DNA from: Planctomycetota bacterium | Lineage (GTDB): Bacteria > Planctomycetota > Planctomycetia > Pirellulales > Pirellulaceae | DNA: 37,034 nt | NCBI GenBank assembly: GCA_027622275.1 | Contig: JAQBZB010000056.1 | Location: 1-37,034, forward strand | Direction: 5' to 3' | In this document: positions 1 to 8,977 of the stretch, piece by piece | How positions within the stretch are numbered: the stretch's first letter is position 1 | Layout of the letters: every line of letters begins with the position of its first letter | Notes under the pieces: generated by a model | The model's input: only the letters and a program-made list of their open reading frames with translations | Told to the model about the DNA's origin: nothing | Databases searched by the model: none | Translations under genes and position numbers: made by a program

Positions 1-1213
1 GTCATGGGTCAATTTCAAAAGGGTGAACTGGGCAATTGCCCGTCTTTCCCAGAGTTAGCGTCAGCCCTGGGCGACTACTGCCGCGGCCGCGCCAAGCTCT
101 CGGAAGCCGCGCTGCACGAACTGAGCAACGACGTCGCCGCCGAGATGCAACAAGCGGCCGACCCCACGTGGCTGTGGAAAGGGAAGTACCACGCCAAGCT
201 GATCGACGGCTCCACCTTCACCATGCCCGACACGCCGGAGAACCAAGCGGAGTATCCACACCCCAAAACGCAGAAGCAGGGCCTCGGCCTGCCGATCGCG
301 CGGTTCGTGGCAATCCTCTCGTTGGCCACGGCCTGCGCAATGGACCTGGCGGTCGGTCCCTACAAGGGCAAGGAGACCGGCGAAACGGCCCTGCTGCGAT
401 CGATGCTCGGCAGCTTGCTGCCGGACGACGTCGCCGTGATGGACCGCTGCTACTGTTCGTACTGGATGATGGCCTCGCTCCTCGATCAAGGAACGCAGGC
501 CTGTGCACGCAAACATCAGCGTCGCAAGTCGGACTTCGGGCACCGACCGTAGGTTGGTCGGCGGCCAGCGGCTGGGCAAGTACGATCACCTGATCACCTG
601 GACGCGACCGCCGCGACCGGATTGGATGGACGAAGCCACTTACGCACAGGTCCCGGAAACGCTCGTGCTGCGCGAGATGCGCTTCAACGTCGTGGAGCCC
701 GGCCGTCGCACCAAAACGATCGACCTCATCACAACGCTCACCGATGCCGAGGAATTCACCCAGCAGGACATCGCGGAACTTTATGGTTTCCGCTGGAACT
801 CGGAGTTGGACATCCGCAGCATCAAGTCGAACCTGAACCTGGGGCACGTGCGTTGCAAGTCGCCCGAGATGGTGCGCCGCGAACTGTGGACGACGATCCT
901 GGGCTACAACCTGATCCGCACGACGGCCGCCGGCGCCGCGGCGGTACATGGAAAACAGCCGCGTCAGATCAGCTTCACCAGCACCTGCCAATACGTGCTC
1001 GCTTCGTGGATGCAGTTGAGTGGTGGTTCGATTCCCGCCGCGGAACTCGACGAGTATCTTTACCGCATGCTGCGGCAGATCGCGAACTGCGTAGTCGCCA
1101 ACCGTCCCGGGCGTCTGGAACCGCGCGTGTTGAAGCGGCGTCGGCACGGCTATCCGCTCATGCAAAAGCCGCGCGAGGAACTCCGCGCAGAACTCCGCGA
1201 GCAAGGCACCTGA
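1..1213 (+). pseudogene. IS4-family transposase, frameshifted and 5'-partial
   Basis: This is a DDE transposase of the IS4 group that would catalyse cut-and-paste movement of its element. The first reading frame (to 552) carries the first catalytic Asp in LIDGSTFTMPDTPEN and the second in MDRCYCSYW. The second frame (from about 535) carries the Y-R-E-K signature as YGFRWNSELDIRSIK. Family members read HQRRKSDF..GRRLG..DH without a break. Here HQRRKSDF is in frame 1 and RRLVGGQRLGKYDH in frame 2, so one extra base (or two missing) lies near 535-545. The frame is still open at base 1 and the usual N-terminal part of about 90 residues is absent, so the gene starts outside the window. All visible catalytic residues are intact, so the inactivation is recent or could be a sequencing error. 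I did not identify terminal inverted repeats. Confidence 0.9.
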
Positions 1214-1990
1214 GGCGACCCTGCAGTGCAGACACTTCGCTACGGCGCGTGGCGCCAAGGAGAAACTTTAACGACGGCTTGAACGGGAAGAACTTTTTTT
1301 TCCGCTCCTCCCAGCGGCGTGGTCCGCGCTGCGCGCCGATCGCCCGCTCGTCGCCCGCCCTCGCCCAAACCAATTCCGCCCCACAGAACGCAGTTCCATT
1401 TGCCACCCCATGCACCCGCTCGCTCCGTCCCCTTTCACAACACCTGACCAACTAATCGTTTACAACCGACAGTGCCATTCGTGTCAGGCACCTTTTCCAC
1501 TCCAGTCCGTCCTTAAACGCCTTTCCGCGTGACTGGCGGACTGGAAGTCCATCCTACGCGGCTGCGGCACCGCCGCCTTACATGGTCTTCCAACTTTTCT
1601 GGGGCTTTACAGCCCCGGCAAGGGATATCCCGGCCGGGCACACAACGAAGTTGGGTCGGGGCCGAGGAACAAAACGGAAACGCTCCCTTCCGCTGGAGGC
1701 GTCGCCAGTCTTTCCATAACCATCCGCGTCAGGATGGCCAGAATCCTGTCCCGCTGAACGGGAGTCAGTTCTTCCCAATTCGGCCTGCTTAGCACCTCGT
1801 CGTTTTGATTCGCGATTGATGGGGGGCGTGTTACTCTTTCGGTTGTCGTACATGATGTTTCTCCAAGGTGTTCAAGTCTTTGCCGACACCAGATCGCCAG
1901 CTGACGTAATGCCTGACACGACGCGATCGGTCGTGTCTCTTCAGAGCAATTCACGGAGAACTCGGGGGTGTTCTTTTCAGACGCCGGAAC
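1214..1990. other. Intergenic stretch with repeat-like and remnant sequence
   Basis: No convincing complete gene is present. A T8 run occurs near 1294-1301 without a stem before it. Near 1473 there is a GTGTCAGGCACC motif of a kind I associate with mobile-element surroundings (recollection, not checked). On the minus strand a frame between about 1607 and 2029 contains RPNWEELTPVQRDRILAIL. This resembles small proteins encoded next to transposases or recombinases, so it may be a decayed accessory ORF. It has no good ribosome-binding site, and its ends run through repeat sequence. Confidence 0.35.
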
Positions 1991-1991
1991 A

Positions 1992-2017
1992 GGTTCGGCA
2001 GGAGCCTCACCCTCCCG
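1992..2017. repeat. Short GEAPAEP-type intergenic repeat
   Basis: On the minus strand these bases read as GGGAGGGTGAGGCTCCTGCC-type sequence, which translates to REGEAPAEP. I recall this string from spurious ORFs in many planctomycete genomes, so I take it as a dispersed short repeat just downstream of the giant-protein gene. Only one copy is visible here, so its repeat nature rests on memory. Confidence 0.35.
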
Positions 2018-2041
2018 ATAGCTGTTCATCCGCGGCTCGCC

Positions 2042-5000
2042 TTAACGCGTCGCGAGCATTCTTCGCGGGTGCCAAATCGGTCGTAGCGAGCTGGCGAGGA
2101 AGAGGGCGGCGATCAACCAGCCGACAAAGCTTGGCGCGAGCCAGAGCCACCATGCCAGGCCAATAACGACGCCGGGCAGGTGCGGCCAGCGACTGAAGGC
2201 ATCTCGCACTCCTTCGCGCCGCGACAGTTTCCACACGAGCCACGCGGCGAAGCCGATCGCGAGTGACATCGCAACTCGCTTGGAAATACTCGACAAGTCG
2301 CGAGGGCGGCGGATGATGGTCAGCGTCGGTGTTTCACCGTCGAAGGAACAATAGGTCCAATCGTCCTGTTCGCTCGTGCGTTGCACCCGGTTCATTCCGT
2401 CACGCAACGAGACAACCGTTGCGAGGCTGGCCGAATTCGCATCGCCCGGCTGTGCGGTTTCGTCATTCAGTCGTTGCTGCCATCGCTCTCGCCACCGCTG
2501 GAGGTCGTGGGAGCGATGCTGCGGCACAGGGCCAATGTTGTAGTTGAGGGTTTCCTGAAGGATGCCAACTCGCAGATGTCGAGCTGCCGCCGCGCCGATC
2601 ATCGTGTGGGTCAACTGCGGGACGGAGGCCGCTTGCCGCGATGGATCACGAACCGACCATAAAGTGGTGCGGGGTTGCAGACCTCGCAGGCTCGGCGCGG
2701 CAAGTGTCAGACTCCTGTCCTCCGTCGCCAGATGCGTGGCGTGCCCGGCGAACAGAATCGCGATTTGTTGCGGCAACCGCTCGGCTCCGAGTTCGAGCGT
2801 TGCGGTTCGAGCATCGACAAATTGTAACAGCGCTGGAACGTCGTCGACGGTGGCGTGCAACAACTCGACCCCCTCGGGAACGACGAGATCACAATTCGCC
2901 AACGCGCCCGGCTCCAGATCGAAGCTGGCGACTCCCACGTAGCTTTCGTCCAGCTGCCAAGCGACTTCTATATCGGCCAGCAGCAGACGCGGGCTGCCTG
3001 CCGATTGATTCACTTCGCGCACGACGGCTCGCATTCGCTGGCCGCGAACCCGGTAGGTCGTCTGTGATTCGTCACTCTCGGGCTGCTCCAAGCCACGAAT
3101 GTCCCACTCGATCTCCTGTTCGGCGGAACGCTTTGGCAACACCAGCAACCGGTCCACTTGTGCGGTGTCCAAGAGTTCGATCGCCGGAGCACTGATACTC
3201 CCGTCCGGCGATGTTTGGAGCCGCGCATGGAGCGACACTTGCAACTCTTTGTCGATGGCCGCCGGAGGCGTGATGATCACGTTCGGCTCGGATTGCCCTG
3301 GTACGGCTTGTACCTCGAAGGGAAGTGGTGGATCGAGACGCAATGATTCGATCAGTTCGCGAGGTACACGAACGCGAACGGAGTCGACGACGCCCTGTGA
3401 CACTTGGAGCGACAAGTCCGCGGTGACGGCCCATTGTGCGTCTTCGCTGTGAAGTGCCGTAACGAGCCTCCCTGAGAACCTCGCTGGATTCGGAGCAATG
3501 ACGAACGTGATGTCGGCTGCCACCGGATCGGCCATGTCATAGACACCGACGAGACGATCGCCCTCGTCCCTGCGTTGTTCCGATTGCGCAAGATCCGCCG
3601 GACGGTGAGCGCTGTTCGCGGGCGCTTCGACCAATACTCCCGCGCGGCGCAAGACCGTCAAGCGGCTCCCGCTCGTGTCGGAATCGGCGAGCCGTATTCC
3701 GGTGTATGCAAACGAGCCCCGCAGCGGTATCGAAAGCGTGCCCGCCCAGGCCACACGGACATCCCCCTGGACCGGTCCCGTCAAAAAAATGGTCGTCGTG
3801 CCTTCGGGGCTCTTCGAATACCGACGCACCAAATCAACGTCGTCTTGCAACACGCTGACGCTTTCGACGATCATTCCGACCGGAGTCGCGAATACAAGTT
3901 GCAAGACAGTAGCATCCGCGATCCGCACTTCTGAGTCGTAGGTGATGGCGGCTTGTCGTCTCCCAATTCGAACCTCCGTTGCGTCAACACTGCTGAGCCG
4001 AGCCGCGAGCGGCATCACGGCAAGCGACCAATCTGACTCGTTGGTGGGGAGTTGCACGGCTTCCCTCGGCAACTGCATGGTTCCCCACGTCTCGGCAAAG
4101 TCCTGCGGCCGGACGGTTGGCCAGTCCCCTTCGTGCGTCACGGCAGCCGCGATTCCTGGCGACGTCGAAATCGCAAGAAGTGGCTTGTCGATGACTCCGG
4201 ACGCGACTCGAATCAGCGGACGTTTCACAATCCCGCTCTCCGCGATGTCGGTCATGATGAACGATGGCTTGATCGTCACGAGTTCGTTTTCTTCGTAGGC
4301 CCGATCGAACCGGTATCGAATCTTTCGAAGGGCGTGATCGGGCGTGAGCGTTTCCGTGACTTGAGCTTCGTTGTCGGTCGCCAGGAGTTGCAGGCGCGGG
4401 TCGACTAACAGCTCGACTTCGGTCATCGTGCCGCTCAAAATCGAAAAGGCAAGCTGCGTATCGAGCGTGATCACCTGGGATTCAGCATGCACCCAAATGA
4501 GTTGCGACGCCGTGTACTCCAGCGGCCTCGTACTCGGTGCGCCGGACACGGACCAGGACACCGCCAAGCGGTTCGTCATCCCGAGTTTCGCCTCGACGGA
4601 GTCATCCGTGCGAGTGATTGCTCCGAGACCTGAAGTCGGCTCGATCATCCCGGCATGACGGCCGGTGATCGACAACCGCGAATTGGGAATCGTGGGAATC
4701 CGCAGGTTGAAGCCGGTACGATCGGCGTTGGGATTGAGTACGGGGCGAACGGTCAACCGCAAGCGGTGACGGCCGAGCGTGTCGACATCAAGCTCCAATG
4801 TCTCTCCATCCTCGGACCAACGGGGATAAACGCGTTGCTCGTCAAGCACGGCCTCCGAAAGTTGCAACTCGTCACGAACAAACGGCAGCTGAATCGTCGT
4901 GAGCCCGGCACTGAGGCTGACCAACTCGAAATCCGCCAGCAACTCAGGCAGCATCGTCGCCATTGGCGCGTCGGCAGTGGCGAACGAGTACTTCGCTGCC

Positions 5001-8000
5001 GTCAAGATCGCGCCGAATTGTTGAGTTCCAAGCGACATCTTGAGCGTTTCGAGCGACTCGAAGAATTTCCGCGAGACGTAGATGTGCGGCCCGACCGGTT
5101 GTCCATCTTCGTCAACGGGATCGTAGACGCGAAACACGTTCGCCGCTGGAGGTTTGCCCGGTGCGGCGCGCTCTTGTGCCGACGCGAGTCGGTTCGACGC
5201 AATCGCAAACAGGACGACGGCCAGCAGCAATCCGGCGGTGACGGATTCCGTTCTGCGTGCGAGACGAAACGACAAGGATTCGTCAGGACGACGCGACGGT
5301 GGGCGTGCGAAGACTTGACGCCTCAAGCTGAGCAGAGCGCCGCCCGCCAACAACCCCAGCAGCATCGAACGGGTGACGAACACGAGACTGATTGGAACCA
5401 GCAAGGCGGCGATGATCGCGACGACGACGGTGGCAAGCAAGGACACCGGACTCCGTCGTCCCAACCAGATGCCGCAGGCGACGGCTACGAACAGCGATGC
5501 CCAACCGATCGTATCCGCCATCTCGTTCCGGTAAAGCACGATCATCACTTGGTCGCTTGAAGCAGGCAGTCGCAAGTAGGTCCAGCCCACCAACGGCGTG
5601 AACGACTGATTCGAATGAACATCGCCCCACGGGCTCGGTGGCATGGACGAATCTTCTATCCACTTGCCGGCCAGCACGAAACGCGAGCTTTCATCGACTC
5701 GAATTGATTTGGTGATGAAAGTTCGCTCGGTGAGAGACGAACACGACCCATAGTCGCCGGCAGCTTGCGCGGCGAGTGTCGTCAGGACGACGGAGTTGTT
5801 GTCCCCGACGAACACTAGTTCGCTCAACCGCAACGCACTGCTTGCTGACTTCGCTTGCGTCGGCACCAAGGATGTCGGTGAAATGCCAACATCCGAGAGC
5901 GCTTCGCGATCCAGGTAAAGCGGGAATTCGTCCGCGGCACTGGGTGTCGCGGCGAGGGCTTGCGCCATCGCAGTACGCCACGTAACGGTCGGTGGGCCAT
6001 TCCCGCTGCCCATTTGCAGCTGTGCATCGATCGCACCGAGCAAGTCTTCCACGCGGCTCAACAGTTGGCGGCGGCGAGACGGTTGCGCTACTTGGTCCTG
6101 CCAATCCCACAGTGATGACAGATTCCAAGGTTTCCCGGTGCGGCGGAGGATGGAGAATCCCAGCAGCCGGCGCTCCCAATCAGTACCGTTTGACGGTTGC
6201 CATTGGCGTCGGGCGGGCTGCCAAGATTCGTCGCCTGCCACCGCTTGATAGCCTGGCGGAAGCCACACACGCCACGAGCGATTCAGGCAGCGGAGGTCGA
6301 ATGTCGGCATCGCTATCTCGCCGCGGAAGTAATTGCCGAGCGGCGTACCCGCCTGTTGATAACGCAACCGAACGGCCGGAAACCGTTTCGTCGGCGGCAG
6401 AGGGATACGCAGCTTCGCTTGGTTTCGTGAGGTGTCGATTCTCTCGCCATCCACATCGACTCGTTCCCAGGTGGCGTTCTCGGGAAGGTCCACCGTCAAG
6501 TGCGAAACGCCCACGTTCTCGATCCGCAGCAAGACCGCGTGTGCCACCTCGCCGCCAACGTCCACTTGCGACGTGCCTTCGGCCGACCAGATCCAGGCAT
6601 CGGGTGTGTCAAGCGGATTGCTGCGCCGAGTTAACTGCAATGCCACATCTTGAGCCGGAGCATAACGGTAGGTCGACCGGAGAATCGGCATTCGAGCGGC
6701 GTCAACCGCTGGCGTTGGGATCGCCCGCAATCCTTCGTGCTGCAAGCTGAAGCTGGTTCCATCCGGCGTGCCCATGCTGATCGTCCCCACTTGGGATTCC
6801 GCATCCGGTAGCGACGCCAGCACGATTGTCTCCGGTTCCCTGGGCGAGTTCGCGGTCGTGGGAATCGAGTTTCGTGTCAGGGTTGCCCGGACCTCAAAGG
6901 GAACGGGACGCAATCGCCCCAAGCGTACTTCCCATTCGTTGCCACCGGGCTCCAGACGTGTTGCGGTCAGCCCCCCTGCCCCCTCGCCGACGGCAGACCA
7001 TTGAATGTTGTCGCTGGTTCTCGGTGAGAAGCGAACCCGCAGAGTTCCGACACGGCTCGACATGGGTTGGCAACGAAACACGAACGATTGCCGGATCTTC
7101 GTAGCCTCGACAAGTGCCTCGGCGGTAATCTCGCTGCTGTATCGAGGCGGCTGGCTGCGCAATACCACTCGAACACCATCCGCGTCGGGTCCATCGCGAA
7201 ACACCAATTGACTGCCATCGACCAACTCGTTCTCGATGGCTGACAGTTCCGTGACGCGGCGCAAACTGGCGTCACCAGTGACGTCCAGCTGTAGGGGAAG
7301 CTCCGCTCGAACCGCTGTCAATCGCGATTTACTTAGATCGCCGCCCAAAGTGATCGGGCGCATTTCGTCTCCCACGATCGCACCCGCATTCAAGATTCGG
7401 CGGTGGGCTTTGACAATCAGCTTCAGTGAACTATTTGGCCTGATTGGTTCGCGCAGAATGATTTCTCGCTTCAAGCCTCGCGTGCCGCGAAGAACTTCAA
7501 CACGATCGATTTGCGGAGGATCTGTCTCAATCGAATCCACGATCCAGCCAGCGTCGCGCTGCAACGGGATCGAAAACACGGCACCGCCGCTCGCGGAAAG
7601 ACGCGCGATGAATTGAGAAGCGATGATCGACTCGTTCAGTGTGATGGTCGTTCCCGTCTGCGCGCGCAGCTGTGGTTGTTGACGAGTCAGCAGAACCTCA
7701 CACACGGCGTCGTGACGGAGCAGATCAAACTGACGCGATTCGCCAGTTGCGGGCGAAGGAAGTGGTTCGGCACCACGGAGCAAACTGCCTTGCCAACTCA
7801 AATGGCCGATTCGTAGCGGCTCGACAACGTCCAGCGAAGCGTTGCCCTGCCGCCATTGAACGTCGACCAGGCGCATGCTGGGAAGCTGCCACGGCTTGTC
7901 GATGACGACGGGCGCATAGCCCGTGATCGCCAATTCGTGCGGGCCGCCAACGAGCGACGTTGGCAGGTCAAGAATGAATTCCTCGAGTTGATCTGACTCG

Positions 8001-8977
8001 ACGGCAGGGGGCGCGAACCCGATGGCCTGGCCGTTCAATTGAACAGCGGCAAGCCGCAAGCGAGGATCAACGTGTAGTGTCAAGTGCCGCAGCGGTTGAT
8101 GCTGGACGTCGACACGAAACGCGGCCCGCAGCTCCAATCCCGTCGTGCCGATCCGGTAGTCGTAGGTCGGCCGCGCCATCACCAGCCGATCGCGATCCGC
8201 GTCTTCGAACGTCGGCACGATGCGGAGTTCTGTTTCGTGCGTCGCACCAAGCTCGATGCGCCATTGCGTTGTCTCGACGCCTTCATGATTCGTCGCCAGG
8301 GGATCGTCGGTGCGGCCGATGATCGCGTCAGCACACTCCGGCGAGACGCCTTGCGGCAGGTCGAGCAGCAACTCGCTCGCAGTGGCTTTCGGGAGCGACA
8401 ATCGAAACCGGTGCTCCTGCCCTGAGCCGCTGGTCCCACGCAGCGACCACAGAAACGTCAGCGTATCGGATCGTGAGACGAAAACACCCGCGCCGTCGGC
8501 CAGTAACAAACCAACTTCGGCCTCACTGGCGGGATGACTCTTCCAACGGAAGGAATCCACCGCGAGACCGAGCGGAGATAACGGCAAAAAGGCCGGCTCC
8601 GAGTGAGGGTGCTTGATGTCGAGTTCGGCGGAGCCGCTAACGAGTTGTCGGTTCTCGAACTTGGCGGTGTAGCGAGCCTGGACAATGTTCGGTTTGGCCG
8701 AACCGTACAAGGCCCGAGACTTGGCATTTAGCTCGGCAACCGTTTTCTGAAACTTGTCGCGATCGTAGGGCAGAAACTCGCCGCCAACTTCGTCGATTCG
8801 GCCTTTCGGAATCGCGGGGATCGTAATCCGATGATACTGTAGAACGGACGGTGCATTCTCCTGTGCATACGCTCGCATGATGTTCACGCGGCACAGGTTC
8901 ACGAGACACAGGTTCACGAGACACAGGCCGGTCACGAGTCCCACGACATTCCGCCCGATGAAGCCGCGTGTCATCAT
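2042..8977 (-). CDS. Giant exported membrane-anchored protein, two fused units (2311 aa)
   Basis: I do not recognise a named family. A signal peptide with cleavage near AYA|QE (residues 36-40) is followed by a long beta-rich extracytoplasmic region. A cluster of hydrophobic segments lies at about 1155-1225. A second signal-like segment at about 1247-1270 ends LASAQE. A second beta-rich region of about 1000 residues follows, and a final hydrophobic cluster sits near the C-terminus. The mid-protein membrane cluster plus a second export-like segment makes it look like two proteins joined. Residues near 1285 (PVDEDGQPV..) match the start of the upstream 1131-aa protein (LVDEDGILRPV..). The start codon overlaps the upstream stop (8974-8977), implying translational coupling. 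No CxEQ thioester motif or obvious enzyme motif was seen. A periplasmic or surface scaffold is inference. Confidence 0.85.
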   Translation of the reverse strand: MMTRGFIGRNVVGLVTGLCLVNLCLVNLCRVNIMRAYAQENAPSVLQYHRITIPAIPKGRIDEVGGEFLPYDRDKFQKTVAELNAKSRALYGSAKPNIVQARYTAKFENRQLVSGSAELDIKHPHSEPAFLPLSPLGLAVDSFRWKSHPASEAEVGLLLADGAGVFVSRSDTLTFLWSLRGTSGSGQEHRFRLSLPKATASELLLDLPQGVSPECADAIIGRTDDPLATNHEGVETTQWRIELGATHETELRIVPTFEDADRDRLVMARPTYDYRIGTTGLELRAAFRVDVQHQPLRHLTLHVDPRLRLAAVQLNGQAIGFAPPAVESDQLEEFILDLPTSLVGGPHELAITGYAPVVIDKPWQLPSMRLVDVQWRQGNASLDVVEPLRIGHLSWQGSLLRGAEPLPSPATGESRQFDLLRHDAVCEVLLTRQQPQLRAQTGTTITLNESIIASQFIARLSASGGAVFSIPLQRDAGWIVDSIETDPPQIDRVEVLRGTRGLKREIILREPIRPNSSLKLIVKAHRRILNAGAIVGDEMRPITLGGDLSKSRLTAVRAELPLQLDVTGDASLRRVTELSAIENELVDGSQLVFRDGPDADGVRVVLRSQPPRYSSEITAEALVEATKIRQSFVFRCQPMSSRVGTLRVRFSPRTSDNIQWSAVGEGAGGLTATRLEPGGNEWEVRLGRLRPVPFEVRATLTRNSIPTTANSPREPETIVLASLPDAESQVGTISMGTPDGTSFSLQHEGLRAIPTPAVDAARMPILRSTYRYAPAQDVALQLTRRSNPLDTPDAWIWSAEGTSQVDVGGEVAHAVLLRIENVGVSHLTVDLPENATWERVDVDGERIDTSRNQAKLRIPLPPTKRFPAVRLRYQQAGTPLGNYFRGEIAMPTFDLRCLNRSWRVWLPPGYQAVAGDESWQPARRQWQPSNGTDWERRLLGFSILRRTGKPWNLSSLWDWQDQVAQPSRRRQLLSRVEDLLGAIDAQLQMGSGNGPPTVTWRTAMAQALAATPSAADEFPLYLDREALSDVGISPTSLVPTQAKSASSALRLSELVFVGDNNSVVLTTLAAQAAGDYGSCSSLTERTFITKSIRVDESSRFVLAGKWIEDSSMPPSPWGDVHSNQSFTPLVGWTYLRLPASSDQVMIVLYRNEMADTIGWASLFVAVACGIWLGRRSPVSLLATVVVAIIAALLVPISLVFVTRSMLLGLLAGGALLSLRRQVFARPPSRRPDESLSFRLARRTESVTAGLLLAVVLFAIASNRLASAQERAAPGKPPAANVFRVYDPVDEDGQPVGPHIYVSRKFFESLETLKMSLGTQQFGAILTAAKYSFATADAPMATMLPELLADFELVSLSAGLTTIQLPFVRDELQLSEAVLDEQRVYPRWSEDGETLELDVDTLGRHRLRLTVRPVLNPNADRTGFNLRIPTIPNSRLSITGRHAGMIEPTSGLGAITRTDDSVEAKLGMTNRLAVSWSVSGAPSTRPLEYTASQLIWVHAESQVITLDTQLAFSILSGTMTEVELLVDPRLQLLATDNEAQVTETLTPDHALRKIRYRFDRAYEENELVTIKPSFIMTDIAESGIVKRPLIRVASGVIDKPLLAISTSPGIAAAVTHEGDWPTVRPQDFAETWGTMQLPREAVQLPTNESDWSLAVMPLAARLSSVDATEVRIGRRQAAITYDSEVRIADATVLQLVFATPVGMIVESVSVLQDDVDLVRRYSKSPEGTTTIFLTGPVQGDVRVAWAGTLSIPLRGSFAYTGIRLADSDTSGSRLTVLRRAGVLVEAPANSAHRPADLAQSEQRRDEGDRLVGVYDMADPVAADITFVIAPNPARFSGRLVTALHSEDAQWAVTADLSLQVSQGVVDSVRVRVPRELIESLRLDPPLPFEVQAVPGQSEPNVIITPPAAIDKELQVSLHARLQTSPDGSISAPAIELLDTAQVDRLLVLPKRSAEQEIEWDIRGLEQPESDESQTTYRVRGQRMRAVVREVNQSAGSPRLLLADIEVAWQLDESYVGVASFDLEPGALANCDLVVPEGVELLHATVDDVPALLQFVDARTATLELGAERLPQQIAILFAGHATHLATEDRSLTLAAPSLRGLQPRTTLWSVRDPSRQAASVPQLTHTMIGAAAARHLRVGILQETLNYNIGPVPQHRSHDLQRWRERWQQRLNDETAQPGDANSASLATVVSLRDGMNRVQRTSEQDDWTYCSFDGETPTLTIIRRPRDLSSISKRVAMSLAIGFAAWLVWKLSRREGVRDAFSRWPHLPGVVIGLAWWLWLAPSFVGWLIAALFLASSLRPIWHPRRMLATR
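8882..8926. repeat. Three tandem 15-bp units inside a signal-peptide coding region
   Basis: Units at 8882-8896, 8897-8911 and 8912-8926; the last two are identical (GTTCACGAGACACAG) and the first differs at two bases. They encode repeated CLVNL/CRVN pentapeptides in the hydrophobic core of the 2311-aa protein's signal peptide. The unit length is a multiple of three, so copy-number changes would lengthen or shorten the core without shifting frame. Confidence 0.85.

Noticed and set aside
4655-5560. Plus-strand open frame of 301 aa inside the giant gene
   Set aside because: Arg/Gln-rich antisense translation with no start signal, within a continuous 2311-codon gene.
8882-8926. CRISPR-like repeat array
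   Set aside because: The 15-bp units are directly adjacent with no spacers and lie in frame within a signal peptide.
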